NCBI GenBank assembly: GCA_037013495.1
Contig: CM072810.1
Location: forward strand, 69,982,449-70,046,448
DNA: 64,000 bases
Direction: 5' to 3'
Source: Hippophae tibetana
Lineage: Eukaryota; Streptophyta; Magnoliopsida; Rosales; Elaeagnaceae
The position numbers and the translations under genes are program-made. Under the pieces are notes generated by a model that saw only the letters and a list, made by a program, of their open reading frames with translations, was not told the origin of the DNA and did not search any database. Positions 28,701-38,887 of this stretch are shown here, in pieces. Position 1 is the first letter of the stretch. The number at the start of each line of letters is the position of its first letter.

Positions 28701-29159
28701 GTTACTAACCAAGAGTGTGTTTAAAAAAATTCTAAAGTTCTGAATATCCAACAATTATTCTCAAGATCATATAAATATTCTCATGATCCTTCGCAAGAGA
28801 TAGATTTGGAATAACAAATGGAAAGATTAATTTTGGAAGCAATTCGTTCTGTTTTATTTAATTATAGGCCTTCTATGTTTAGCGATTTTGTTTCTAATGA
28901 ATTGTGAAATTTAATTTGTCTTATTTATGATAAGTATTTTTATGCTTTTATTATTTACGGATTGATTAAGCACATTTCACAACTAAATATCCCTACTAAG
29001 GTTCCATTACTTCTAGGGTTTTGTTGCTTATATAAGAAAACAACAACCTTTCGAAGGAGGAAGAACTAGTATAATTAATGAAAATATTTTTTAAAATGCT
29101 TTTTACTTTTCTTCCTAGCGTTCTTGATGAAATGCCTGGATTCGACACATCAAAAGGAC
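22736..29159 (+). repeat. 7-monomer higher-order unit, copy 1 (6,424 bp)
   Basis: Seven monomers (landmarks 22,654 to 28,161) recur in the same order exactly 6,424 bases downstream. Shared private markers include GGATTTGACACATC (23,633/30,057), GGTTCTATTACTTC (26,248/32,672), a one-base-short GTCGAACTTTT (26,668/33,092) and CCTGCATTCGAGAC (28,219/34,643). The left boundary falls after the GGAGTGATC/GGACTGATC difference at about 22,735/29,159. Confidence 0.9.
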
Positions 29160-30295
29160 TGATCATTATTTTTTGGCGTCAAAAGGTTGGGGTTTTAGGG
29201 ACTAATTGATGTTGCTTTCATGTGAGGATTTAATTTCGTTGTTCTTTTTTAAATCTCCGTCTCTTAGTCTTGATGTTTATTTCTACGCTCAATAAATCTT
29301 TGTTCTTCATAAAAAAAATTGTGTGAAAAAGAAGATGTTTCTACTTTTTACAGTATTAAAAAAATAACATTTGATAAATCAGAGTTCCAATTTTACACTC
29401 CCATTACTTTTGACTCGGGTGTCGAAACTTTTAATATAATAAATCAAATCGAAGCTTGGAAAGATTCATAAAATCAGAGCATGGATTCCAAAGAATATTA
29501 TTTTTTGAAACCAAATTGCACCGTTTACATAACCTACCAAGAGTTTAAATCTTTCGTCGCTCCTATTCCGTTTTTTTTTTGCTTTCAGTTTATTGAATGC
29601 CACCATAAGAGCGATTGAGTTACTAACCAAGAGTGTGTTTAACAAAATTCTAAAGTTCTGAATATCCAACAATTATTCTCAAGATCATATAAATATTCTC
29701 ATGATCCTTCGCAAGAGATAGATTTGGAAAAACAAATGGAAAGATTAATTTTGGAAGCAATTCGTTCTGTTTTATTTAATTATAGGCCTTCTATGTTTAG
29801 CGATTTTGTTTCTAATGAATTGTGAAATTCAATTTGTCTTATTTATGATAAGTATTTTTATGCTTTTATTATTTACGGATTGATTAAGCACATTCACAAC
29901 TAAATATCCCTACTAAGGTTCCATTACTTCTAGGGTTTTGTTGCTTATATAAGAAAACAACAACCTTTCGAAGAAGGAAGAACTAGTATAATTAATGAAA
30001 ATATTTTTTACCATGCTTTTTACTTTTCTTCCTAGGGTTCTTGATGAAATGCCTGGATTTGACACATCAAAAGGAGTGATCATTATTTTTTGGCGTCAAA
30101 AGGTTGGGGTTTTAGGGACTAATTGATGTTGCTTTCATGTGAGGATTTAATTTCGTTGTTCTTTTTTAAATCTCCGTCTCTTAGTCTTGATGTTTATTTC
30201 TACGCTCAATAAATCTTTGTTCTTCATAAAAAAAATTGTGTGAAAAAGAAGATGTTTCTACTTTTTACACTATTAAAAAAAGAACGTTTGATAAA

Positions 30296-30589
30296 TCAGA
30301 GTTCCAATTTTACACTCCCATTACTTTTGACTCGGGTGTCGAAACTTTTAATATAATAAATCAAATCGAAGCTTGGAATGATTCGTATAATCAGAGCATG
30401 GATTCCAAAGAATATTATTTTTTGAAACCAAATTGCACCGTTTAAATAACCTACCAAGAGTTTAAAATATTCGTCGCTATTATTCCGTTTTTTTTTTGCT
30501 TTCAGTTTATTGAATGCCACCATAAGAGCGATTGAGTTACTAACCAAAAGTGTGTTTAAAAAAATTCTAAAGTTCTGAATATCCAACAA
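30296..30589 (-). other. Antisense frame opposite ORF C (97 codons, no ATG at its start)
   Basis: On the minus strand the ORF C region carries a frame of 97 codons starting at TTG directly after a TAA. The first ATG is internal (MVAFNKLKAKKKRN), leaving about 75 codons, and it ends KLEL then TGA. It is Lys-rich in the middle because it reads the poly-T tract as poly-A, and it needs a tract of 10 (or 13) T to stay open. Full-length forms (97-98 codons) occur at 24 places and 68-codon forms at five. Over the first part of ORF C its codons align exactly with the sense codons, so sense TAA, TAG and TAY become Leu, Val or Ile codons here. That explains much of its survival without selection. No recognisable family. 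Confidence 0.3.
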
Positions 30590-30912
30590 TTATTCTCAAG
30601 ATCATATAAATATTCTCATGATTCTTCGCAAGAGATAGATTTGGAATAACAAATGGAAAGATTAATTTTGGAAGCAATTCGTTCTGTTTTATTTAATTAT
30701 AGGACTTCTATGTTTAGCGATTTTGTTTCTAATGAATTGTGAAATTTAATTTGTCTTATTTATGATAAGTATTTTTATGCTTTTATTATTTACGGATTGA
30801 TTAAGCACATTTCACAACTAAATATCCCTACTAAGGTTCCATTACTTCTAGGGTTTTGTTGCTTATATAAGAAAACAACAACCTTTCGAAGGAGGAAGAA
30901 CTAGTATAATTA

Positions 30913-31044
30913 ATGAAAATATTTTTTAAAATGCTTTTTACTTTTCTTCCTAGGGTTCTTGATGAAATGCCTGGATTCGACACATCAAAAGGAGTGATCA
31001 TTATTTTTTGGCGTCAAAAGGTTGGGGTTTTAGGGACTAATTGA
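30913..31044 (+). pseudogene. ORF A, 43-codon frame in reference monomer (unknown product)
   Basis: An ATG-started frame of 43 codons ending in TGA, beginning MKIFFKMLFTFLPRVLDEMP. The N-terminal 12 or so residues are hydrophobic (Phe/Leu/Met rich) and the rest is polar with a WRQK stretch. The ATG is 8 bases after the TAG that would end ORF D of the preceding monomer. The frame is intact in most monomers. Breaks include an AAG-to-TAG allele after GGCGTCAA (51,230; 53,067; 56,743; 60,417; 61,333), a missing T in the GGGGTTT run near 11,752, 14,505 and 16,335, and the 7-base insertions at 36.5 and 39.3 kb. I recognise no family. It may be a chance short frame or the remnant of a gene; nothing shows that it is expressed. 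Confidence 0.25.
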
Positions 31045-31130
31045 TGTTGCTTTCATGTGAGGATTTAATTTCGTTGTTCTTTTTTAAATCTCCGTCTCTT
31101 AGTCTTGATGTTTATTTCTACGCTCAATAA
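31044..31130 (+). pseudogene. ORF B, 28-codon frame overlapping ORF A stop (unknown product)
   Basis: The ATG shares its A with the TGA that ends ORF A (TGATG), and the frame runs 28 codons to TAA, beginning MLLSCEDLISLFFFKSPSLS. It overlaps the start of ORF C (ATG 31,108) by 23 bases in another frame. A TGATG junction is the arrangement used for coupled reinitiation in compact bacterial, viral and some retroposon transcripts. At this length it could easily be chance. It recurs across most of the array because the sequence itself is conserved. Confidence 0.15.
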
Positions 31131-31286
31131 ATCTTTGTTCTTCATAAAAAAAATTGTGTGAAAAAGAAGATGTTTCTACTTTTTACACTATTAAAAAAAG
31201 AACGTTTGATAAATCAGAGTTCCAATTTTACACTCCCATTAATTTTGACTCGGGTGTCGAAAATTTTAATATAATAAATCAAATCG

Positions 31287-31292
31287 AAGCTT
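31287..31292. other. Conserved HindIII site, once per monomer
   Basis: AAGCTT at a fixed phase in nearly every copy; the monomer near 45,990 has AAGCTG instead. Satellite families of this kind are typically seen as restriction ladders, and this site would give a 918-bp ladder with a rare dimer. Confidence 0.85.
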
Positions 31293-31405
31293 GGAATGAT
31301 TCGTATAATCAGAGCATGGATTCCAAAGAATTATATTTTTTGAAACCAAATTGCACCGTTTACATAACCTACCAAGAGTTTAAAATATTCGTCGCTATTA
31401 TTCCG

Positions 31406-31423
31406 TTTTTTTTTTGCTTTCAG
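31406..31423 (+). other. Variable poly-T tract ending in GCTTTCAG
   Basis: A run of ten T followed by GCTTTCAG. Tract length varies between copies (about 8 to 13 T) and is the commonest length polymorphism in the array. Its length decides whether the sense frame (multiples giving Phe codons) or the antisense Lys-rich frame stays open. The sequence also resembles a eukaryotic 3' splice acceptor (pyrimidine tract plus CAG). Confidence 0.6.
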
Positions 31424-31779
31424 TTTTTTGAATGCCACCATAAGAGCGATTGAGTTACTAACCAAGAGTGTGTTTAAAAAAATTCTAAAGTTCTGAATAT
31501 CCAATAATTATTCTCAAGATCATATAAATATTCTCATGATCCTTCGCAAGAGATAGATTTGGAATAACAAATGGAAAGATTAATTTTGGAAGCAATTCGT
31601 TCTGTTTTATTTAATTATAGGCCTTCTATGTTTAGCGATTTTGTTTCTAATGAATTGTGAAATTTAATTTGTCTTATTTATGATAAGTATTTTTATGCTT
31701 TTTTTATTTACGGATTGATTAAGCACATTTCACAACTAAATATCCCTACTAAGGTTCCATTACTTCTAGGGTTTTGTTG

Positions 31780-31789
31780 CTTATATAAG
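31780..31789. promoter_or_regulatory. Conserved 10-bp palindrome CTTATATAAG (TATA-like)
   Basis: A perfect inverted repeat, 42 bases before the next ORF A ATG. It is present at the same phase in most monomers; several left-end copies read CCTATATAAG instead. It matches a TATA-box consensus on both strands. It also lies inside ORF D, so its conservation is not evidence of promoter function by itself. Confidence 0.3.
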
Positions 31790-34778
31790 AAAACAACAAC
31801 CTTTCGAAGGAGGAAGAACTAGTATAATTAATGAAAATATTTTTTAAAATGCTTTTTACTTTTCTTCCTAGGGTTCTTGATGAAATGCCTGGATTCGACA
31901 CATCAAAAGGACTGATCATTATTTTTTGGCGTCAAAAGGTTGGGGTTTTAGGGACTAATTGATGTTGCTTTCATGTGAGGATTTAATTTCGTTGTTCTTT
32001 TTTAAATCTCCGTCTCTTAGTCTTGATGTTTATTTCTACGCTCAATAAATCTTTGTTCTTCATAAAAAAAATTGTGTGAAAAAGAAGATGTTTCTACTTT
32101 TTCCAGTATTAAAAAAATAACATTTGATAAATCAGAGTTCCAATTTTACACTCCCATTACTTTTGACTCGGGTGTCGAAACTTTTAATATAATAAATCAA
32201 ATCGAAGCTTGGAAAGATTCATAAAATCAGAGCATGGATTCCAAAGAATATTATTTTTTGAAACCAAATTGCACCGTTTACATAACCTACCAAGAGTTTA
32301 AATCTTTCGTCGCTCCTATTCCGTTTTTTTTTGCTTTCAGTTTATTGAATGCCACCATAAGAGCGATTGAGTTACTAACCAAGAGTGTGTTTAACAAAAT
32401 TCTAAAGTTCTGAATATCCAACAATTATTCTCAAGATCATATAAATATTCTCATGATCCTTCGCAAGAGATAGATTCGGAAAAACAAATGGAAAGATTAA
32501 TTTTGGAAGCAATTCGTTCTGTTTTATTTAATTATAGGCCTTCTATGTTTAGCGATTTTGTTTCTAATGAATTGTGAAATTTAATTTGTCTTATTTATGA
32601 TAAGTATTTTTATGCTTTTATTATTTACGGATTGATTAAGCACATTTCACAACTAAATATCCCTACTAAGGTTCTATTACTTCTAGGGTTTTGTTGCTTA
32701 TATAAGAAAACAACAACCTTTCGAAGGAGGAAGAACTAGTATAATTAATGAAAATATTTTTTACCATGCTTTTTACTTTTCTTCCTAGGGTTCTTGATGA
32801 AATGCCTGGATTCGACACATCAAAAGGAGTGATCATTATTTTTTGGCGTCAAAAGGTTGGGGTTTTAGGGACTAATTGATGTTGCTTTCATGTGAGGATT
32901 TAATTTCGTTGTTCTTTTTTAAATCTCCGTCTCTTAGTCTTGATGTTTATTTCTACGCTCAATAAATCTTTGTTCTTCATAAAAAAAATTGTGTGAAAAA
33001 GAAGATGTTTCTACTTTTTACACTATTAAAAAAAGAACGTTTGATAAATCAGAGTTCCAATTTTACACTCCCATTACTTTTGACTCGGGTGTCGAACTTT
33101 TAATATAATAAATCAAATCGAAGCTTGGAATGATTCGTATAATCAGAGCATGGATTCCAAAGAATATTATTTTTTGAAACCAAATTGCACCGTTTAAATA
33201 ACCTACCAAGAGTTTAAAATATTCGTCGCTATTATTCCGTTTTTTTTTTTGCTTTCAGTTTATTGAATGCCACCATAAGAGCGATTGAGTTACTAACCAA
33301 AAGTGTGTTTAAAAAAATTCTAAAGTTCTGAATATCCAACAATTATTCTCAAGATCATATAAATATTCTCATGATCCTTCGCAAGAGATAGATTTGGAAT
33401 AACAAATGGAAAGATTAATTTTGGAAGCAATTCGTTCTGTTTTATTTAATTATAGGCCTTCTATGTTTAGCTATTTTGTTTCTAATGAATTGTGAAATTT
33501 AATTTGTCTTATTTATGATAAGTATTTTTATGCTTTTATTATTTACGGATTGATTAAGCACATTTCACAACTAAATATCCCTACTAAGGTTCCATTACTT
33601 CTAGGGTTTTGTTGCTTATATAAGAAAACAACAACCTTTCGAAGGAGGAAGAACTAGTATAATTAATGAAAATATTTTTTAAAATGCTTTTTACTTTTCT
33701 TCCTCGGGTTCTTGATGAAATGCCTGGATTCGACACATCAAAAGGAGTGATCATTATTTTTTGGCGTCAAAAGGTTGGGGTTTTAGGGACTAATTGATGT
33801 TGCTTTCATGTGAGGATTTAATTTCGTTGTTCTTTTTTAAATCTCCGTCTCTTAGTCTTGATGTTTATTTCTACGCTCAATAAATCTTTGTTCTTCATAA
33901 AAAAAATTGTGTGAAAAAGAAGATGTTTCTACTTTTTACATTATTAAAAAAAGAACGTTTGATAAATCAGAGTTCCAATTTTACACTCCAATTACTTTTG
34001 ACTCGGGTGTCGAAACTTTTAATATAATAAATCAAATCGAAGCTTGGAATGATTCGTATAATCAGAGCATGGATTCCAAAGAATATTATTTTTTGAAACC
34101 AAATTGCACCGTTTAAATAACCTACCAAGAGTTTAAAATATTCGTCGCTATTATTCCGTTTTTTTTTTGCTTTCAGTTTATTGAATGCCACCATAAGAGC
34201 GATTGAGTTACTAACCAAGAGTGTGTTTAAAAAAATTCTAAAGTTCTGAATATCCAACAATTATTCTCAAGATCATATAAATATTCTCATGATCCTTCGC
34301 AAGAGATAGATTTGGAATAACAAATGGAAAGATTAATTTTGGGAGCAATTCGTTCTGTTTTATTTAATTATAGGCCTTCTATGTTTAGCGATTTTGTTTC
34401 TAATGAATTGTGAAATTTAATTTGTCTTATTTATGATAAGTATTTTTATGCTTTTATTATTTACGGATTGATTAAGCACATTTCACAACTAAATATCCCT
34501 ACTAAGGTTCCATTACTTCTAGGGTTTTGTTGCTTATATAAGAAAACAACAACCTTTCGAAGGAGGAAGAACTAGTATAATTAATGAAAATATTTTTTAA
34601 AATGCTTTTTACTTTTCTTCCTAGGGTTCTTGATGAAATGCCTGCATTCGAGACATCAAAAGGAGTGATCATTATTTTTTGGCGTCAAAAGGTTGGGGTT
34701 TTAGGGACTAATTGATGTTGCTTTCATGTGAGGATTTAATTTCGTTGTTCTTTTTTAAATCTCCATCTCTTAGTCTTG

Positions 34779-35102
34779 ATGTTTATTTCTACGCTCAATA
34801 AATCTTTGTTCTTCATAAAAAAATTGTGTGAAAAAGAAGATGTTTCTACTTTTTACACTATTAAAAAAAGAACGTTTGATAAATCAGAGTTCCAATTTTA
34901 CACTCCCATTAATTTTGACTCGGGTGTCGAAAATTTTAATATAATAAATCAAATCGAAGCTTGGAATGATTCGTATAATCAGAGCATGGATTCCAAAGAA
35001 TATTATTTTTTGAAACCAAATTGCACCGTTTACATAACCTACCAAGAGTTTAAAATATTCGTCGCTATTATTCCGTTTTTTTTTTTGCTTTCAGTTTTTT
35101 GA
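34779..35102 (+). pseudogene. ORF C, longest open N-terminal part (unknown product)
   Basis: This is the copy in which ORF C reads furthest from its own ATG: 107 codons, beginning MFISTLNKSLFFIKKLCEKE. It is open because the A tract after TTCTTCAT has seven A instead of the usual eight, and because the polymorphic tyrosine codons are intact. The frame leaves the consensus at the T11 tract (about 35,074) and stops soon after. An undisturbed ORF C would be about 148 residues: a polar, aromatic-rich N-terminal two-thirds (motifs EFQFYTP, IEAWNDSY, KEYYFLKPNCTVYITY), one hydrophobic stretch at about residues 93-107 (IFVAIIPFFFAFSFL), then a Lys-rich tail. No copy I examined is open throughout. 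I do not recognise the family. Confidence 0.35.
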
Positions 35103-36126
35103 ATGCCACTATAAGAGCGATTGAGTTACTAACCAAGAGTGTGTTTAAAAAAATTCTAAAGTTCTGAATATCCAACAATTATTCTCAAGATCATATAAAT
35201 ATTCTCATGATCCTTCGCAAGAGATAGATTTGGAATAACAAATGGAAAGATTAATTTTGGAAGCAATTCGTTCTGTTTTATTTAATTATAGGCCTTCTAT
35301 GTTTAGCGATTTTGTTTCTAATGAATTGTGAAATTTAATATGTCTTATTTATGATAAGTATTTTTATGCTTTTATTATTTACGGATTGATTAAGCACATT
35401 TCACAACTAAATATCCCTACTAAGGTTCCATTACTTCTAGGGTTTTGTTGCTTATATAAGAAAACAACAACCTTTCGAAGGAGGAAGAACTAGTATAATT
35501 AATGAAAATATTTTTTAAAATGCTTTTTACTTTTCTTCCTAGCGTTCTTGATGAAATGCCTGGATTCGACACATCAAAAGGACTGATCATTATTTTTTGG
35601 CGTCAAAAGGTTGGGGTTTTAGGGACTAATTGATGTTGCTTTCATGTGAGGATTTAATTTCGTTGTTCTTTTTTAAATCTCCGTCTCTTAGTCTTGATGT
35701 TTATTTCTACGCTCAATAAATCTTTGTTCTTCATAAAAAAAATTGTGTGAAAAAGAAGATGTTTCTACTTTTTACATTATTAAAAAAAGAACGTTTGATA
35801 AATCAGAGTTCCAATTTTACACTCCCATTACTTTTGACTCGGGTGTCGAAACTTTTAATATAATAAATCAAATCGAAGCTTGGAATGATTCGTATAATCA
35901 GAGCATGGATTCCAAAGAATATTATTTTTTGAAACCAAATTGCACCGTTTAAATAACCTACCAAGAGTTTAAAATATTCGTCGCTATTATTCCGTTTTTT
36001 TTTTTGCTTTCAGTTTTTTGAATGCCACCATAAGAGCGATTGAGTTACTAACCAAGAGTGTGTTTAAAAAAATTCTAAAGTTCTGAATATCCAACAATTA
36101 TTCTCAAGATCATATAAATATTCTCA

Positions 36127-37260
36127 TGATCCTTCGCAAGAGATAGATTTGGAATAACAAATGGAAAGATTAATTTTGGAAGCAATTCGTTCTGTTTTAT
36201 TTAATTATAGGCCTTCTATGTTTAGCGATTTTGTTTCGAATGAATTGTTAAATTTAATTTGTCTTATTTATCATAATTATTTTAATGCTTTTATTATTTA
36301 CGGATTGATTAAGCACATTTCACAACTAAATATCCCTACTAAGTTTCCATTACTTCTAGTGTTTTGTTGCTTATATAAGAAAACAACAACCTTTCGGAGG
36401 AGGAAGAACTAGTATAATTAATGAAAATATTTTTTGCCATGCTTTTTACTTTTCTTCCTAGGGTTCTTGATGAAATGCCTGGATTCGACACATCAAAAGG
36501 AGTGATCATTATTTTTTGGCGTCAAATGGTTGGGGTGTTGGGGTTTTAGGGACTAATTGATGTTGCTTTCATATGAGGATTTAATTTTGTTGTTCTTTTT
36601 TAAATCTCCGTCTCTTAGTCTTGATGTTTATTTCTACGCTCAATATATCTTTGTTCTTCGTAAAATAATTTGAGTAAAAAGAAGATGGTTTATACTTTTT
36701 ACAGTATTAAAAAAAGAACATTTAATAAATCAGAGTTCCAATTTTACACTCCCATTACTTTTGACTCGGGTGTCGAAACTTTTAATATAATAAATCAAAT
36801 CGAAGCTTGGAATGATTCGTAAAATCAGAGCATGGATTCCAAAGAATATTATTTTTTGAAACCAAATTGCACCGTTTACATAACCTACCAAGAGTTTAAA
36901 ATATTCGTCGCTCCTATTCCGTTTTTTTTTTGCTTTCAGTTTTTTGAATGCCACCATAAGAGCGATTGAGTTACTAACCAAGAGTGGTTTTAAAAAAATT
37001 CTAAAGTTCTCAATATCCAACAATTATTCTCAAGATCATATAAATATTCTCATGATCCTTCGCAAGAGATAGATTTGGAATAACAAATGAAAAGATTAAT
37101 TTTGGAAGCAATTCGTTCTGTTTTATTTAATTATAGGCCTTCTATGTTTAGCGATTTTGTTTCTAATGAATTGTTAAATTTAATTTGTCTTATTTATCAT
37201 AATTATTTTAATGCTTTTATTATTTACGGATTGATTAAGCACATTTCACAACTAAATATC
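36127..37260 (+). repeat. 1.1-kb shared segment, copy 1 (2,761-bp offset)
   Basis: This segment matches 38,888-40,025. It includes an unusual GGTTGGGGTGTTGGGGTTTT insertion at about 36,528, a 7-8 base local duplication inside ORF A that lengthens the monomer to 926 bp. It also shares GTTTCGAATG, CATAATTATTTTAATGC and the AGAGTGGTTTTAAAA variant at about 36,984. Similarity is patchy beyond 37,260, so this looks like conversion or an old block partly overwritten. Confidence 0.7.
36161..36412 (+). pseudogene. ORF D, open copy
   Basis: 83 codons, with the same protein as the copies at 38,922-39,173 and 39,848-40,099. These three sit in related patches of the 36-40 kb mosaic, so their openness is inherited by duplication and does not amount to three independent retentions. 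Confidence 0.28.
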
Positions 37261-38887
37261 CCTACTAAGGTTCCATTACTTCTAGGGTTTTGTTGCTTAT
37301 ATAAGAAAACAACAACCTTTTGAAGGGGGAAGAACTAGTATAATTAATGAAAATATTTTTTACCATGCTTTGTACTTTTCTTCCAATGGTTCTTGATGAA
37401 ATGCCTGGATTCGACACATCAAAAGGAGTGATCATTAGTTTTTGGCGTCAAAAGGTTGAGGTTTTAGGGACTAATTGATGTTGCTTTCATGTGAGGATTT
37501 AATTTTGTTGTTCTTTTTTAAATCTCCGTCTCTTAGTCTTGATGTTTATTTCTACGCTCAATATATCTTTGTTCTTCGTAAAATAATTTGAGTAAAAAGA
37601 AGATGGTTTATACTTTTTACAGTATTAAAAAAAGAACATTTGATAAATCAGAGTTCCAATTTTACACTCCCATTACTTTTGACTCGGGTGTCGAAACTTT
37701 TAATATAATAAATCAAATCGAAGCTTGGAATGATTCGTATAATCAGAGCATGGATTCCAAAGAATATTATTTTTTGAAACCAAATTGCACCGTTTAAATA
37801 ACCTACCAAGAGTTTAAAATATTCGTCGCTATTATTCCGTTTTTTTTTGCTTTCAGTTTTTTGAATGCCACCATAAGGGCGATTGAGTTACTAACCAAGA
37901 GTGTGTTTAAAAAAATTCTAAAGTTCTGAATATCCAACAATTATTCTCAAGATCATATAAATATTCTCATGATCCTTCGCAAGAGATAGATTTGGAATAA
38001 CAAATGGAAAGATTAATTTTGGAAGCAATTCGTTCTGTTTTATTTAATTATAGGCCTTCTATGTTTAGCGATTTTGTTTCTAATGAATTGTGAAATTTAA
38101 TTTGTCTTATTTATGATAAGTATTTTTATGCTTTTATTATTTACGGATTGATTAAGCACATTTCACAACTAAATATCCCTACTAATGTTCCATTACTTCT
38201 AGGGTTTTGTTGCTTATATAAGAAAACAACAACCTTTCGGAGGAGGAAGAACTAGTATAATTAATGAAAATATTTTTTAAAATGCTTTTTACTTTTCTTC
38301 CTAGGGTTCTTGATGAAATGCATGGATTCGACACATCAAAAGGAGTGATCATTATTTTTTTGGCGTCAAAAGGTTGGGGTTTTAGGGACTAATTGATGTT
38401 GCTTTCATATGAGGATTTAATTTTGTTGTTCTTTTTTAAATCTCCGTCTCTTAGTCTTGATGTTTATTTCTACGCTCAATAAATCTTTGTTCTTCGTAAA
38501 AAAATTTGAGTAAAAAGAAGATGGTTTATACTTTTTACAGTATTAAAAAAAGAACATTTGATAAATCAGAGTTCCAATTTTGGACTCCCATTACTTTTGA
38601 CTCGTGTGTCGAAACTTTTAATATAATAAATCAAATCGAAGCTTGGAATTATTCGTATAATCAGAGCATGGATTCCAAAGAATATTATTTTTTGAAACCA
38701 AATTGCACCGTTTAAATAACCTACCAAGAGTTTAAAATATTCGTCGCTCCTATTCCCTTTTTTTTTTCTTTCAGTTTTTTGAATGCCACCATAAGAGCGA
38801 TTGAGTTACTAACCAAGAGTGTGTTTAAAAAAATTCTAAAGTTCTGAATATCCAACAATTATTCTCAAGATCATATAAATATTCTCA

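Larger units (their letters stand above)
30913..31830 (+). repeat. Reference monomer (918 bp) with internal map
   Basis: I use this copy as the reference because it lies in the homogeneous core. In order it holds: ORF A (30,913-31,044); ORF B overlapping A's stop (31,044-31,130); the start of ORF C (ATG at 31,108); an A8 tract where the ORF C frame is lost in most copies; the HindIII site (31,287-31,292); a T10 tract ending in CTTTCAG (31,406-31,423); the ORF C tail and its TAG; ORF D, interrupted here by TGA after GAATTG; the palindrome CTTATATAAG (31,780-31,789); and the ORF D terminal TAG, 8 bases before the next monomer's ATG. Hand count: about 268 G+C (29%) and 20 CpG. I saw no clear internal sub-repeat, so 918 bp appears to be the basic unit. 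Confidence 0.9.
29160..35583 (+). repeat. 7-monomer higher-order unit, copy 2 (6,424 bp)
   Basis: This is the tandem partner of the preceding block. I found only about a dozen differences by eye, mostly T-tract lengths plus single substitutions: AGAGAGATTG versus AGAGCGATTG at about 27,774/34,198, GTTTAAATAACC versus GTTTACATAACC at about 28,606/35,030, and CTCCCATT versus CTCCAATT at about 27,565/33,989. Similarity ends by about 35,775 (CATTATTAAAAAAAG here against CAGTATTAAAAAAAT in the partner position). The duplication must be recent relative to the divergence between monomers inside each unit. Confidence 0.9.

Noticed and set aside
31249-31330. CENP-B box within the monomer
   Set aside because: ATTCGTATAATCAGAG and ATTCGACACATCAAAA match the TTCGNNNNANN half, but both lack the CGGG half. 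The GACTCGGGTGTCGAAAC stretch fails at the fixed A position on the minus strand.
31813-31830. Bacterial ribosome-binding site (AAGGAGG) and -10 box (TATAAT) before the ORF A ATG
   Set aside because: AAGGAGG lies about 18-20 bases from the ATG, too far for normal use, and TATAAT sits between the two in the wrong place for a promoter of that frame. A 64-kb array of 918-bp units is also not typical of a bacterial chromosome.
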